Positions 34,991 to 46,039 of a stretch of DNA of 64,000 nucleotides are shown here, one piece after another. The notes below the pieces were generated by a model. It saw nothing but the letters and a program-made list of their open reading frames with translations. It did not search any database and was not told the origin of the DNA. The position numbers and the translations under genes were made by a program. Positions within the stretch are counted from its first letter, which is position 1. Each line of letters opens with the position of its first letter. The stretch is from Carposina sasakii (taxonomy: Eukaryota > Arthropoda > Insecta > Lepidoptera > Carposinidae), in assembly GCA_014607495.2 (NCBI GenBank), contig CP053175.1:5642001-5706000 (forward strand), in the 5' to 3' direction.

Positions 34991-35181
34991 GACGTGACAG
35001 TCAGTATAGATCGGTGAAACCAGCCTATATACTGACTGACAATGCCGTACCTCTACCGCCACGCGGCGGTACTGATCCTCCTGACCGACCACCACAACCA
35101 GACCATCCACCACCAGTACGGGTAACGCGATCGGGAAGGCGAGTTCACTTCCCAGATTACTATCGCCCGTAGACTCGGTCT

Positions 35182-35195
35182 CTGGAAGGGAGTAC
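35182..35195 (+). other. Polypurine tract candidate
   Basis: CTGGAAGGGAGTAC lies directly before the 3' LTR. The purine run is short (GGAAGGGAG). Confidence 0.55.
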
Positions 35196-35737
35196 TGTAG
35201 GTGACCTGATACATATTTATATATATCTATATGTGTATTTATATTTATTAATACTAAACAGATACACTATATTTCATATATATGTACACCTACAAGAAGA
35301 CAAGCATTACACACATCATAGTCATACATTCGCAACACTATATTTAACGCACAAGCAACGCCGCGCGATATCCATAGTTCAGCAAAACTGCTGACGGCGC
35401 CGAACGTGATCGCGCCACACCCCGCTGCTCATACGCTGGTACCTCCAGTCGTCCTAGGACTGTGACACAGTGTACACGCCACCCTGTACCGCGACGACCC
35501 ACATACGCGAATGCCACTACGCCACTGGTGGCCTATTTATATGTCTATGTGTTGTGTATGTACCTATGTACTTTCGTGCTCGTGTATCTTCTTCTGTCTT
35601 ATGTACTGTAAACTTTCACTATTCTCTCCTTCTATTCTGACTTTATGTGTTGTGGCAATATATCCATATACTGCTGAAGCTGAAGTTTCCTTCACGCCGC
35701 TACAACCTACCTAGTGACCACAATCATTATCACTAAA
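35196..35737 (+). repeat. 3' LTR
   Basis: Same start, end and length as the 5' LTR, followed by the TGTC target duplication. The 67-codon frame (35511-35714) occurs identically in both LTRs and is not a gene. Confidence 0.95.
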
Positions 35738-35814
35738 TGTCTATTCTAGTTCTTAAGTCTATTTTTACATGCAAAATACATACATTTAGTTTATCTAGTT
35801 ATTAATAGCTCTGT

Positions 35815-36148
35815 GAATTTGACGTTCGGTCGCTCGGTGACCGGAAAACTTTTTCATCGAACCCGTAATACGTGTGGGGTATCTATGGATAGGTCTTCAA
35901 AAATGATATTGGTGATTGTTAATATATTTTTTTTTAACTGAATTTGCGCAAGAGACATTTCCAAAGTGGTAAAATGTGTCCCCCTGTAACTTCTAAAATA
36001 AGAGAATAATAAAACTAAAAAATATACGCCCAACGAAAATTGGTTTGAACGAGATCTAGTAAGTAGTTTTTTTAATACGTCATAAATCGTACTGTAATTT
36101 ACCTTTATACGGAATCCTTAATGGGCGAGTCCGACTCGCACTTCTGTT
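35815..36148. repeat. REP-I related repeat
   Basis: ACGTTCGGTCGCTCGGTGAC, a block round GTGTCCCCCTGTAACTTC, and the closing ACGGAATCCTTAATGGGCGA then GTCCGACTCGCACTTC, the REP-I tail seen at 18200. Confidence 0.55.
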
Positions 36149-36149
36149 A

Positions 36150-38235
36150 CAAATAAACCGTGTTATTTGATTGATCTCATATTAATAGTAATATGAACGT
36201 AAATAAATGTGGAGTTGATTAATTCATTATTTTAATAGCCTTATATAACTGAATATTTTAAATATGCGGGATACAGTAAATACCGAGATTGAATTCAGGC
36301 TGCGGTATTGGAAGCCCTAATGCAGGTATTAACTATAAGAGCTTTTCTGTACCCTAGTTATAAGTATTTCTATATAATTAGCCTCAAAACAACTTGTATT
36401 TTTCAGCTTTTCCCTTGATTTGTTTGACGTAAGAATTCTTTTACTAAGGTTATATGTGGTTAAAGTTAAGGTCAACGATTAATAATATGGCCCAAGAGAC
36501 CAAGCATTTTTATGTAAGATATCAATATCTACTAGTTAATAATGGATAGAAATAAAGTTTTGCACTACAACTTTTAACCCTCTTGTAATGGGCTTATAAC
36601 TACTCTATATTTAAAGGCTTCTTTACTTTCTTCTTTATTGTTTATCAATAATAAATAAGAAGCACCAGTATGCCTTTCCTATTGTCAATTATAATGCTGC
36701 GAGAGCCCGGAGACTTTAGCTACAATAAGTCTATAAAATGAAGGAAGCACAAAAAGGGTATGCGATAATATTAATATTCCTATGACCGCTAATGTAGCGC
36801 TTGAACTGTGTCTGAAATTTTCTTCCCTTAGTATCTACCCTTCGTACCGTCATATATATATTTTCTTATTTTTTTCTATGAGAGTTCCAAATCCACGGAC
36901 CAAGTATTAATTTATATAGAGTATGAAAGTATTACGCGTGTAAAAACTTGAAATTCGGCATCATGACCAGTAAACCAAACCTACAATTTGTACCTAACAG
37001 TGAGGTTGGGTAAAAAATAAAACTAAAAATGATTTGGTGAAATAAAATATCGCGAAACGTTAGTTGACAAGTGATAATCGGCAACCAATTTTAGCCGAAA
37101 ATGCAGGATACCCCTGCGTACATTTACCTACTAACTTACTTTCGGATACATATAGGATTGAATGCGAATAAACCTCCTCTATGCCCTTCCTTCGTGTTCT
37201 ATACAACTCTCTCCTTACCTAGCCTCGTATCCTTCAATAGTATAACAATCGGGAAGTTTTCCAATTAGTGCATAGGTGTACGTCAGGGTGCTGCCGGGGG
37301 TACCTTATTGAGTGCCATTGCTGTTCACGATGCTCCCTCGTGTGAAGGAAATTAAACTGTTATACGATATGACGCTTATACAATACGATTTTCAGAAAAA
37401 AAAAAATCATATTTCTATAGAATTTTCTGACGTAGAAATCTACAAATAATGTTTGCTCATATGAGAAGAGTTCGCTATTCCAAGCCGTTTGCTGGAAGAA
37501 ATCTCTTTTTTTAAATTAAATAAATTAAACACGCCTTTTTACATTATGATTTTAAACTGTTTTTGTTACATAAAATGTGTGTGTACAATAAAAATTAATA
37601 TTAAGAGAAGCACGTCAAATTACGTGAAGTTGGTGGCTATTTGTGAAATCATACTACAACGAACGTCAATGTTAAATTATCTAAGCCCTCAGGTCACTAT
37701 TCGTGTCTAGTTCAGACAAAATTTCTTTATATTACTTGAAGTCTAGCCTCAATTGATGGACGAAACGATGACATATTGTCTAAGCCGCGTTTCCCCTAGG
37801 GTCACCATTTGTGTTTAGTACAGACGAGATTTTTTCATTTACAGCGATCGGATTCTAGTTTTTATTCGTTTAATTTGAGGCGAAACTGATATTGTGATCA
37901 GAGTGTACAAAAATTCATGATTAGTTTGCACTTACCCCCGCGCAAGTATGTGTTCGTGTGTAGAAACGACACGATTGCGTAAATGTGGCGACGTTTTAAT
38001 GTGAGCGGCCTATTATCGTGGGGTGTAAACTGTATTATTTTTCACGCCCTTAATTTCGAGTGAGACATCAGTACGTCCATCTAGAGTGACGCAATGATAT
38101 TGTTTTTACCAGTTACGTCCAGTCTAACCCAATTTCTAGATACCTATAATTGGCTTTAGGTGTGTTTGGAGTGAGGTGTTACTTTTGTATTATTACACAA
38201 TGGTTTAGATGCATCTTTCAATCAGGGCTCCTAGA
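36150..38235. other. AT-rich stretch with one imperfect duplication, no gene
   Basis: Around 37677-37890 a block (TCTAAGCC..GGTCAC.ATT.GTGT.TAGT.CAGAC) appears twice with gaps, suggesting an old tandem duplication. The 37489-37710 frame overlaps it and shows no domain. Nothing else recognised. Confidence 0.4.
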
Positions 38236-38239
38236 TTCG

Positions 38240-38430
38240 ATCCTAATCACATGCCTTTCCTACTGAATTTATTTAATGTCCGGATTTTAATATAGTAAAA
38301 TTGTCACTTTGTTCGTACTCTGAGCACGTAAAACCGTTGATCCTGCGCCTGATCTCTCTCCGGTCATGCCGGCTTTCCGTCTCATGTGAATGAATTAAAA
38401 ATGCACTATAATATCTTCTGCGGTGAAGAC
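38240..38430 (+). mobile_element. SINE-G copy, truncated
   Basis: GATTCGATCCTAATCACATG (B box), GCACGTAAAACCGTTGATCC, TGCGCCTGATCTCTCTCCGG, ending AATATCTTCTGCGG. The tail is lost next to a HEL-C-like GACGCGGGCGTCC scrap. Confidence 0.6.
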
Positions 38431-38604
38431 GCGGGCGTCCGCTGGTAGCACATAATTTGATGGAACTGCGATAATGACAAAAGCACGTAGATGCTAATCT
38501 CGCAAACGTAAGTACTAGCACGTGTACGGAACTCTGCCAAAACTTGACGAGCCATAGACTAAGGAAACAGTATAACAACATTATTATTAAATAGTCATCT
38601 CAAC

Positions 38605-38812
38605 ACGGCTGCGTTTCCGAAATGGGACAGCCTGAACTGCAGGCCCCAGAGCCACGTTTAGCTTGGCAAGGACAGATGTAAAAAATCAGTGGCAAGTTGC
38701 TAGCTTGTCGCGGGAACGAGTTCATTAGTCGACTCTTATGACATACAGGAGAGGAGATGCAGCTGATGTATTCGAGTGGAGGCCCGCATTAGCACAGGAT
38801 ATTGTTATTAAG
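38605..38812 (+). repeat. REP-K, best complete copy
   Basis: GGCTGCGTTTCCGAAATGGG, AGCCTGAACTGCAGGCC, GCCACGTTTAGCTTGGCAAG, CATTAGTCGACTCTTATGAC, GAGGAGATGCAGCTGATGTA, AGCACAGGA. It appears in at least ten places here in both orientations. No B box found; SINE-like in size only. Confidence 0.65.
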
Positions 38813-39710
38813 ACTTTATTTTAGTGGGACCAGAGCGCACCGCCACTTTTCACACACATTTTCAACACCTATTTTTACATGACTATGCCATTATATTTTT
38901 AGTTTCCTGTCATTTTGTTTGTTTTATTTGCCTACGTAGATTTCGCTGCTAATCTCTACGTTATTTCATTTGTCTTGAAGAAGTGTAGAAAAATAAAGTT
39001 ATACTGTTTTAAAATTATACTGTGGTATTTGAAACTGTGATCCCTGACCCAAACTGCATCTTTAGGGTTAAAACGGCTTAAGTGTAGGTAACATGCATCG
39101 AGAGCTTTATGAATATGAATTTTGAAAACTTTAACTCCCGCTTTTATAAAAGCTACACTTTATATTAGTTTAAACTTTGCTTCGAAGATTCCCTGTCTTC
39201 CTGACTTTAATTTTGTTATAGTCTGTAATTATTTTTGTTTTTTCTTATCCAGCCACATCATTCACTGTCACTGGTTGAGAAAAATCAGAAAAATATTCTC
39301 CTCTAGAACCACGTGTTTACTCGTTGTATTTTGTGTTTAATCTGTGGAAAAACCGAATTTAATCGGCGTAAAATCCAGAAATACTACCTACATTAGGGTT
39401 GAAAAGAAAATCAAATGGTTACACTGTCAAATGTACGCATTGTGTGAAATTTAAACGACCTGAGGCGAGGTCTGCATTCCCTTCAAATTGATTCCTAATT
39501 AATTTATTCTGACAATCCTGTACAGAATTGTATCGTTCGTATACAAGAGTCGGAAAAGTGGGCGTCGGTAGAAATAGAAATAGAAGTATATGAATTACAG
39601 CATGTAACAAACAATTTTACTCCTAAATAAAAGTACGCTAAATTTCAAGATTGCTTGAGTAAATAAAGCGAAGAGGTAACAAAGAGAACTACTTTCGCGT
39701 TTATAATATT

Positions 39711-39943
39711 ACTAGTAGACGCCCGCGACTTCGTCCGTGTGGACTGCAGAAAAAACAAAATGTCGAAATTATCCCGGATGAAAATATTTTCCCGGGATTA
39801 AAAGTAGCCTATGTGTTAATCCAGGGTGTCAGCTAACTCCATAATACCAATTTAAATCGCTGCAGCTGTTTTTACGTGAAAGAGTAACAAACATCCTTCC
39901 ATCCATATTTACAAACTTTCGCGTTTATAATATTAGTAGGACT
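39711..39943 (-). mobile_element. HEL-C copy
   Basis: ACTAGTAGACGCCCGCGACT, CTTCGTCCGTGTGGACTGC and ATTTTCCCGGGATTAAAAGT, with the TTCGCGTTTATAATATTAG end also seen just upstream of 39711. Confidence 0.65.
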
Positions 39944-40015
39944 TAGATTATTGCTATAGTCAGGTAAAAAATATGTGAATTATCTTGTAGTTAAATCTTT
40001 TATTACTTATAACTA

Positions 40016-40395
40016 TACAGGATGTTTTTGTTGCCACCCTTAACGAAAAGTACGTACTCTATACATCAAATAAAGTAAGTTTATGCCAAAAAATGTTGGG
40101 AAACGATGTGAATTTTTTTAAATTTTTTTATTACTTAATGGGGCCAAATTTATAGTGTCCAGTGTTTATGCTAGTTTTTTCATAGACAGATATTAATTAG
40201 TTCTCGTGAAAAAATCTTGCTACACGCGTCAATATGCATTTATGCAGAAAAACGCAGTCTATTTACTCAACTTTGGACCCTCTTATTTTGGAAACCAGAC
40301 ACTTCCCAGGTATGCTTCCATGGAGAAAAATGATCGTGATGATGAGGAGATTCCGTAGTTTTCGGGAACGTTGACGACCAAAAATCATCCTGTAG
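40016..40395. mobile_element. MITE-A, complete copy
   Basis: TACAGGATGTTTTTGTTGCC to GACCAAAAATCATCCTGTA, 380 bp with TA at both ends. Confidence 0.88.
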
Positions 40396-40440
40396 GTATA
40401 TACGTCAGGAGTGGCTTACCAATCGATAGTTAATAGTAAT

Positions 40441-40615
40441 GTATCATCATCATCAGTCTATTGCAGTCCACTGCTGGACGTAGACCTCCCCCAGGGCACG
40501 ACACAAGACTGTCATGGGGGGTATTTGCCCATAGTCACCACGCTGGACAGGCGGGTTGGTGACCGAAGTTTATATTTTGGACTATGTTGTCAACACGGGA
40601 GGCGCTGCTGTCACT
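40441..40615 (-). mobile_element. SINE-D, truncated
   Basis: ATGTATCATCATCATCAG tail, CAGTCCACTGCTGGACGTAG, body to GGGAGGCGCTGCTG, where it stops. The head is absent. Confidence 0.7.
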
Positions 40616-40619
40616 AGTA

Positions 40620-41540
40620 ATATATACGAGTAAGTATACTACATAATACTGAACTATGCTGTTTCATTTAAGATTTCAAGAAGTACCTATGTAATTGATA
40701 GATCGCACAAGCTGTAAATGAACAGTGGATCTTAGGTATTAACCAAGTTGGCCACCTCTACTTTACGTGATTCTGAAACTTAATTCCGACAATCACCGAT
40801 TTCACAGAATAACAACATTTTCCTTGTTCTCTCCGCTGGTAATCATCGTAAAAGCCACTCAGCCGTGGTGCCATATGCCGTATCATCACACAACAGATGT
40901 GTGTAGCCATGGCGCCCGAATGGCCATTAATTTTAAACTTTATGGCCACACAGGCGCAAGTTTCGGCGGAATCGTCTCAGAAAAACCACGGATTTTATGG
41001 AAAAACTTGTTTTTGTCAAACAATTTTTATAGACGAATGCAGAGGTTTTTGCATACATAAATGTTAGGAATACCGGATGGCCGACCACCACACTTAAACA
41101 TAAACTTAAAATTTCTACTTGTCCCACATAAACATAATTAATTTTAAGGTTTAACTGTACGGTCAGAATCGACCACACTATCAATGGTACTAAAAAAGGA
41201 GGATTTTAGGATCAAGCAAGACATATATTTAACACCCGACGCGCGACGTGTCGACGCACAAATCTATCACATACATTTTATATGGCCTATGACACACTGT
41301 TAACACCCCACGCGATAACACGCTCCATACAATGTGTGTCTTGACTCTTAAACCAACTCAATAAAAGTGTGCTACGAACTTGCTACGAGACTCGTAGCAT
41401 CTTTCATACTACGAGTACCATATCTCAGGTAGGTACTCCAAAAATGAGTGTAAGTTTGTAAAGTGTGTGCATAAATTAGCTGCCATTTTTTATTATTAAT
41501 AAAAATCTATGGATCAATGAGTCGTATAATAAATATTTCT
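40620..41540. other. Gene-free stretch, nothing recognised
   Basis: Short frames on both strands at 40758-41184 overlap each other and show no domain. No shared family block found. Confidence 0.4.
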
Positions 41541-41544
41541 CTGT

Positions 41545-41670
41545 TTATTTAAATCACACTTACCAACCCTCCAGCCCAACGTGTATGTGCAAAAACCCCC
41601 CATATGGCAGTAGCCTGGTGGCATGCCTTGGGGGAGGCCTACGTCCAGCTGTGGACTGCAATAGACTGAT
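41545..41670 (+). mobile_element. SINE-D 3' part
   Basis: CTGGTGGCATGCCTTGGGGG, AGGCCTACGTCCAGCTGTGG, ACTGCAATAGACTGATGAC. Confidence 0.6.
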
Positions 41671-41689
41671 GACAGCACAGATACATATA

Positions 41690-41862
41690 ACGGTCTTGGT
41701 GTTTTCTAGGCGATGGGCTGATCACCTGTCACTACTAACCGAACTTGTACATCTCAACTATACCCTCAAAATTGGTCAGAAGTGGCACCATGTGGTTCTA
41801 TCGGCCCTTGGTGCTCTGCCTACCCCGTAAGGGATAAAGGCGTGATTATATGTATGTTTTCT
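41690..41862 (+). mobile_element. SINE-F copy
   Basis: GGTCTTGGTGTTTTCTAGGC, GAACTTGTACATCTCAACTA, CTTGGTGCTCTGCCTACCCC, GGGATAAAGGCGTGATTATA, TGTATG. The clearest SINE-F 3' half in the window. Confidence 0.7.
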
Positions 41863-41940
41863 TTTACACATTGGTTCTTATATCTGTGAAAAATGGATTT
41901 TGTTTTGTCCTTTTTAATCATCCACTACCATGGTGTAGAA

Positions 41941-42128
41941 CAGGGATTCCCGAACTTTTATTCCTCATTTCAAAAGTTATCTGGTTCTGATGGAACCCCT
42001 GGACCCCCTACAGGCCCACATCACATACAAATTAAATGTGAACCCTCATTTTTTCACGCCAACGTAGACCCCCATCGAGTCTCCTATGGACCCCTGGGGG
42101 TCCACCTGGACCACTTTGGGAACCACTG
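41941..42128. mobile_element. hAT-L MITE with exact 8-bp duplication
   Basis: CAGGGATTCCCGAACTTTT at the left, TTTGGGAACCACTG at the right, flanked by GTGTAGAA on both sides (41933-41940, 42129-42136). 188 bp. hAT transposases make 8-bp duplications and favour CAGNGGTTCCC-type ends. The overlapping 93-codon frame is not a gene. Confidence 0.85.
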
Positions 42129-42187
42129 GTGTAGAAGAATATGTTTGCTTCTTATTCACTCATTGGTCGCATAAGAGATAATATTAT

Positions 42188-42415
42188 CATCTTCCTGCCC
42201 TCATCCCATTATTTATGGGGTTGGCGTAATATGGTTTCTTTCGAAACTCAGATTGCCAAAGTTTTGGCATTTGTTTTTACGGCCGGCTGCCTGCTTGACG
42301 CCAACCCTTCTCGGGTATAGCTAAGTGAATATTTTTAGAAAAATCCGCACATAAAATAAATTCAGTGGTACAGGCCCGTGACTGGTATCGAACTCATGCC
42401 TCCCGACTAAAAGGC
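42188..42415 (-). mobile_element. SINE-W with head, near full length
   Basis: The minus strand starts in GGAGGCATGAGTTCGATACC (B box) and TGTACCACTGAATTTATTTT. It runs through CCCGAGAAGGGTTGGCGTC to the tail GGGATGAGGGCAGGAAGATG at 42188. The tail matches the LINE end at 51806. Confidence 0.7.
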
Positions 42416-42599
42416 GATGATATGATAAGAGATTTTTCCAATTGTCTAATAATTGATGCTGTCTCTATTAGAGAAGCATCTCTTTTAGGCTATCTCACCT
42501 TTGAAAAATCGGTCCTTGGTATTGTTACCGTTAAAAATACAAGCGTAAATGCATTTTTTTCTTTATATTGTTATATATAAATAAATTATATAGATAGAG

Positions 42600-43310
42600 T
42601 ATTCTAAGTGGCCGTCAACAATTTGTATTAATAAATAAAATAGTAAAAAATGAAATTTTAAGTTACTACTCTAAGTCCCGAGATAACAAATGTGGGGTCC
42701 CACAGGGGAGTGTTCTGGGACTTAGAGTAGTAACTTAAAATATTGACATCATAATTAAATGGCTAGAATTAAATAATCTCAAAATTAACCTAAATAAGTC
42801 TAATTTTATACAATTTAATCAATCAAAACATCCTCAATATAATTTTAATTTAAGCATAACTAAAATAAACGAAATAACTAAAAATAAATTTCTAGGCGTA
42901 ACGATAGACCAAAACTTAGATTGGAAATCACATATAGAAAACTTATGTCATAGAATTAATCAATTTGTTTATGCACTATGCCACATCAAAAACGTTACAA
43001 ACAGAAGCACAGCAAAGACATGCTATCAGGCATACGTGGAGTCCATATTGAGGTACGGTCTTTCATTATGGGGTAACAGTACAGATAAAGATAAAGCGTT
43101 TATTGCACAAAAGAAATGTATCAGAGCTATCTGCGGAATCCCACCCGACGAGTCGTGTAATGATAAATTTAATTTAATGTAGTTTAGTTTGCTTTATAAT
43201 TTGCATGCTAAGTTAAATTGGCTAGACATAAGGACAATTTTTTATATGTGACATCTTAATTTACTATGTTTAATTGCAAATAAAGATTTATCTTATCTAT
43301 CTTATCTAAC
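42600..43310 (+). pseudogene. Non-LTR retrotransposon RT fragment (Jockey-like), rearranged
   Basis: GVPQGSVLG (about 42690-42716), the RT fingers/palm motif, is followed at once by IKWLELNNLKINLNKS, FLGVTIDQNLDWKSHI, YVESILRYGLSLWGNSTD and FIAQKKCIRAICGIPP. The catalytic YADD block that normally separates these has been deleted. The 3' end carries AATTGCAAATAAAG and a (TTATC)n tail to about 43310. The clade is judged from these C-terminal motifs only. Confidence 0.7.
42655..42741. repeat. Perfect 25-bp inverted repeat inside the LINE
   Basis: The arms 42655-42679 and 42717-42741 are exact reverse complements (TTAAGTTACTACTCTAAGTC and its complement) round a 37-bp loop holding the GVPQGSVLG codons. 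Other copies would not carry the right arm, which replaces the rest of the RT palm. Confidence 0.92.
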
Positions 43311-43560
43311 TAAATATAAAAGTTAACCTATAGCTTTTTCAGAACAATATAAGTGAATGAAAGAAACTCCAGCCCTCATTCTTTTCAATCGAAAAGTAAA
43401 AACAACTTTAGATGAAAAAACTTCGCTTTGTGCAAACCTAAAGGAAGAACATAGAAGAGATGGCCAACGTTCTTTCATAAAGAGCATACTTGCCCATAGT
43501 TTATCCGCTATTCGTGACCATTTTGAGTGGCTACCACATAATACATACCTACATACATTT

Positions 43561-43880
43561 ACATACACACGACCGTACTGCCGAAATGGGGTAGCCTGAA
43601 CTGCAGTAGGTATCATAGAGAACTGCAGTAGGTATCATAGAGAACTGCAGTAGGTATCATAGAGAACTGCAGTAGGTATCATAGAGAACTGCAGTAGGTA
43701 TCATAGAGAACTGCAGTAGGTATCATAGAGAACTGCAGTAGGTATCATAGAGATCTCACAGCCAAGTTTAGCACAATGGCAACAAATGTATAATCAGTTA
43801 TAAGTTTCTAGCTTGTCGTCTCTGAAAATGTCTGAGTTCCTTAGTCGACTCTTACGATATGCACGAAAAAAGATGCAGCT
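43561..43880 (+). repeat. REP-K copy containing a 22-bp x7 minisatellite
   Basis: GACCGTACTGCCGAAATGGG, GTAGCCTGAACTGCAG, then seven units of about AACTGCAGTAGGTATCATAG (22 bp, 43599-43752). REP-K then resumes at TCTCACAGCCAAGTTTAGCA and continues to AAGATGCAGCTGA. Confidence 0.88.
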
Positions 43881-43979
43881 GAGAATTAATAATAATGTTT
43901 TTTATTGTTATTTGAAATGAGAGAATAATTTTCGTTCTTGGAAATGTGGCCCAATTTATTTGTACTGAACTGCGAAGCG

Positions 43980-44085
43980 TAAACTACATTGGCAGTGGCA
44001 AGAAAACACTGTTGAAAAGTGGGTGTGTAATTTGCACACCTCTGCCCAACCTCTTTGGGGGATAATGGGAGTGACTATATGTATG
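43980..44085 (-). repeat. Interspersed repeat (GTGGGTGTGTAA family)
   Basis: AAAAGTGGGTGTGTAATTTG, CACACCTCTGCCCAACC and GGGGATAATGGGAGTGACTA match 1330-1390 and 57450-57500. The minus-strand 110-codon frame (43956-44288) runs through it and is not supported as a gene. Confidence 0.55.
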
Positions 44086-44639
44086 TATGCTTTATAGTCG
44101 CTTGTTAGGTCCCTCCGGGATTTTCTATGCTTTGTTTGCATTTTTCTGATCGTTGATTCTCTCTGGAGTTGCAGTGGCGGGAATGAGTGGTGAGCCAATC
44201 CCGGTATGTATGTGTGTAAAAACACATCGATTATAACATCTCCTTCTGAATATTCCTCCATGTTACCCGCCGAGATTACGCTAAACATCCGCTAACAGAG
44301 AATACCTCGGAAATAATACCAATTACGGTGCTAATAAACGCTTTTATTCCACTCTGAACAAGTAACTTACTTTCAAACTTTGGCCAGAAGGAAAATACAC
44401 TAAAGCCGGCGGAAGATAAAGTTACAAGACTGGCTTGACAGCTGATAAGTACTTCTATTTCCAAAATAGTGGGGCCGTCATATTGCGGCGTTGAAGTACC
44501 TTTTCATAATATATTGATACCTTTTTAAAGTGTGCAAATTACCTACATACTCACTTTTACCAATTAAATTATCATAATTCATAATTCTTTGTTGTATCTA
44601 CACAAAAAAAAAACACAAGATAAAATTCCAGCCAACCAA

Positions 44640-44946
44640 TTAAAACGTCCGTACATGGAAGATATATAAGAAAAAATAATATAGAATACCTTTATCAACG
44701 CAATAGTACCCAAATCAATGATTTTTGGAAATTTTTGTCTGTTTGTCGGTTTGTCTGTGCGTTTGTGCACGCTAATCTCAGTAACGGCTGAACCGATTTC
44801 CAAACAGTTTTCAGGGATATATTGTGACAGGTCCCACTTAACATATAGGCCACTTTTATCCCAGGAAAATGTTTTTATCCCGGATAATCTGATATTTTGT
44901 TTTTTTTCTGTAGTCCACGCGGATGGAGTCGCGAGCGTCCACTAGT
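44640..44946 (+). mobile_element. HEL-C copy, long form
   Basis: GTACATGGAAGATATATAAG, GCACGCTAATCTCAGTAACG, GACAGGTCCCACTTAACATA, ending GAGCGTCCACTAGT. Confidence 0.65.
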
Positions 44947-45439
44947 AAAACAATATAGCGACTTGTAGATATTGGTAACATGTATTAACATGTGGTGGTG
45001 GTAACCCTGTTCATACACCCGGTATAGCAGGGTGCACCACGAACAGATAACCCAGCAATTTGTCACTGAACATTTAAATTCATCCCCATTATAAAAGTGG
45101 CTGGGTGATCTTTATTATGATCCTGCAGCTCTGGTTATCCGATTTTAAGAACATAACATGTATCTTTATGTAAAAAAAAAAGGTAGCTCCTAACCCTTTT
45201 CAAATCGCGCAACAGGACATACTCCAACCAAGCTCGACCACATTATGCAGTTTTATTTAATCTGAATAAATATTCCATCAGTTGGAGTAACTTTAAATCA
45301 GGTCATTTAAATGCATTGGGACCGCAGAGCACGTCAGGGGCACACGATAGGTGATCAAGGGGACTAGACTATAATATTAAACCCATGGAATAGAAATAAC
45401 TCTTCCGTCAAGAGGACTTTAATATTAAAACCATCGTTC

Positions 45440-45760
45440 CGTTTTGCCATCTGGTGTCGGCAGTGTATACCTAATAGCGCCACCTCATGTCTGCCCATGG
45501 GTAAGAGGCGATTAAAGGTTACCGGGAGGTGGGCTGCAGCACCTCCCTTGTTGACAATTCAAGCCGAAAATCACAATGCGATTGGTGACAATGGGCAAAC
45601 TCCTTCCTATACTAGTAGCCTTGTGGCGTGCCCTGATAAAGACCTACGTTCTGCATCTTCTTTCATGCATAAGCTGCCAACTTGTCACTGATCTTATACA
45701 TCTGGCCCCGCTATGCTGAACTGAGCTGCCCGATTTTGGGATCACAGCCGTTTGTATGAT
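45440..45760 (+). mobile_element. SINE-D copy joined to REP-K
   Basis: SINE-D body (CATGTCTGCCCATGGGTAAG, CCGGGAGGTGGGCTGCAGC, GTGGCGTGCCCTG) to about 45650. REP-K in reverse follows (AAGCTGCCAACTTGTCACTG, CCGATTTTGGGATCAC) to about 45755. Confidence 0.6.
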
Positions 45761-45849
45761 ACATAGAATGTAGAAGTACTATCACGGCTGAGTAGTTAGA
45801 CTAGTTAATGAATTACTAATCTATCTATCTTCTATTCTATATTACATAT

Positions 45850-46038
45850 AATAAAGTTGTAACTGATCAATGTTTGTGCACGCTAATCTCAGAAACGGCT
45901 GGACCGATTTCGATGCAGTTTTCAGGAATACATTGTGATAGGTCCCACTTAATATAGGCTACTTGGGAAAATTTTATTATCCCGGTCATTTTATTTTTTC
46001 TGCAGTCCACGCGGGCGGAGTCGCGGACGTCCACTAGT
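45850..46038 (+). mobile_element. HEL-C copy, short form
   Basis: TAAAGTTGTAACTGATCAAT, GCACGCTAATCTCAGAAACG, GCTGGACCGATTTCGATGCA, ending CGGACGTCCACTAGT. Confidence 0.65.
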
Positions 46039-46039
46039 C

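Larger units (their letters stand above)
31101..35737 (+). mobile_element. Ty3/gypsy LTR retrotransposon, CsRn1/Kabuki-like, recent but defective
   Basis: A 4637-bp element with direct 542-bp LTRs (31101-31642, 35196-35737) that I read as identical. The 4-bp target duplication TGTC lies at 31097-31100 and 35738-35741. The primer site after the 5' LTR reads TGGTGACCCCG (31644-31654), complementary to the 3' end of eukaryotic tRNA-Trp, the primer reported for the CsRn1 group that includes Bombyx Kabuki. The order gag, protease, reverse transcriptase, RNase H, integrase is the Ty3/gypsy order. No env-like frame follows integrase. Gag is short and pol changes frame several times, so it cannot be autonomous as assembled. 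The clade is inferred from the primer site, duplication size and the integrase GPLPP motif. Confidence 0.9.

Noticed and set aside
43956..44464. Overlapping minus-strand frames of 110 and 62 codons
   Set aside because: The first includes the GTGGGTGTGTAA repeat found at two other loci. Neither shows a recognisable domain.
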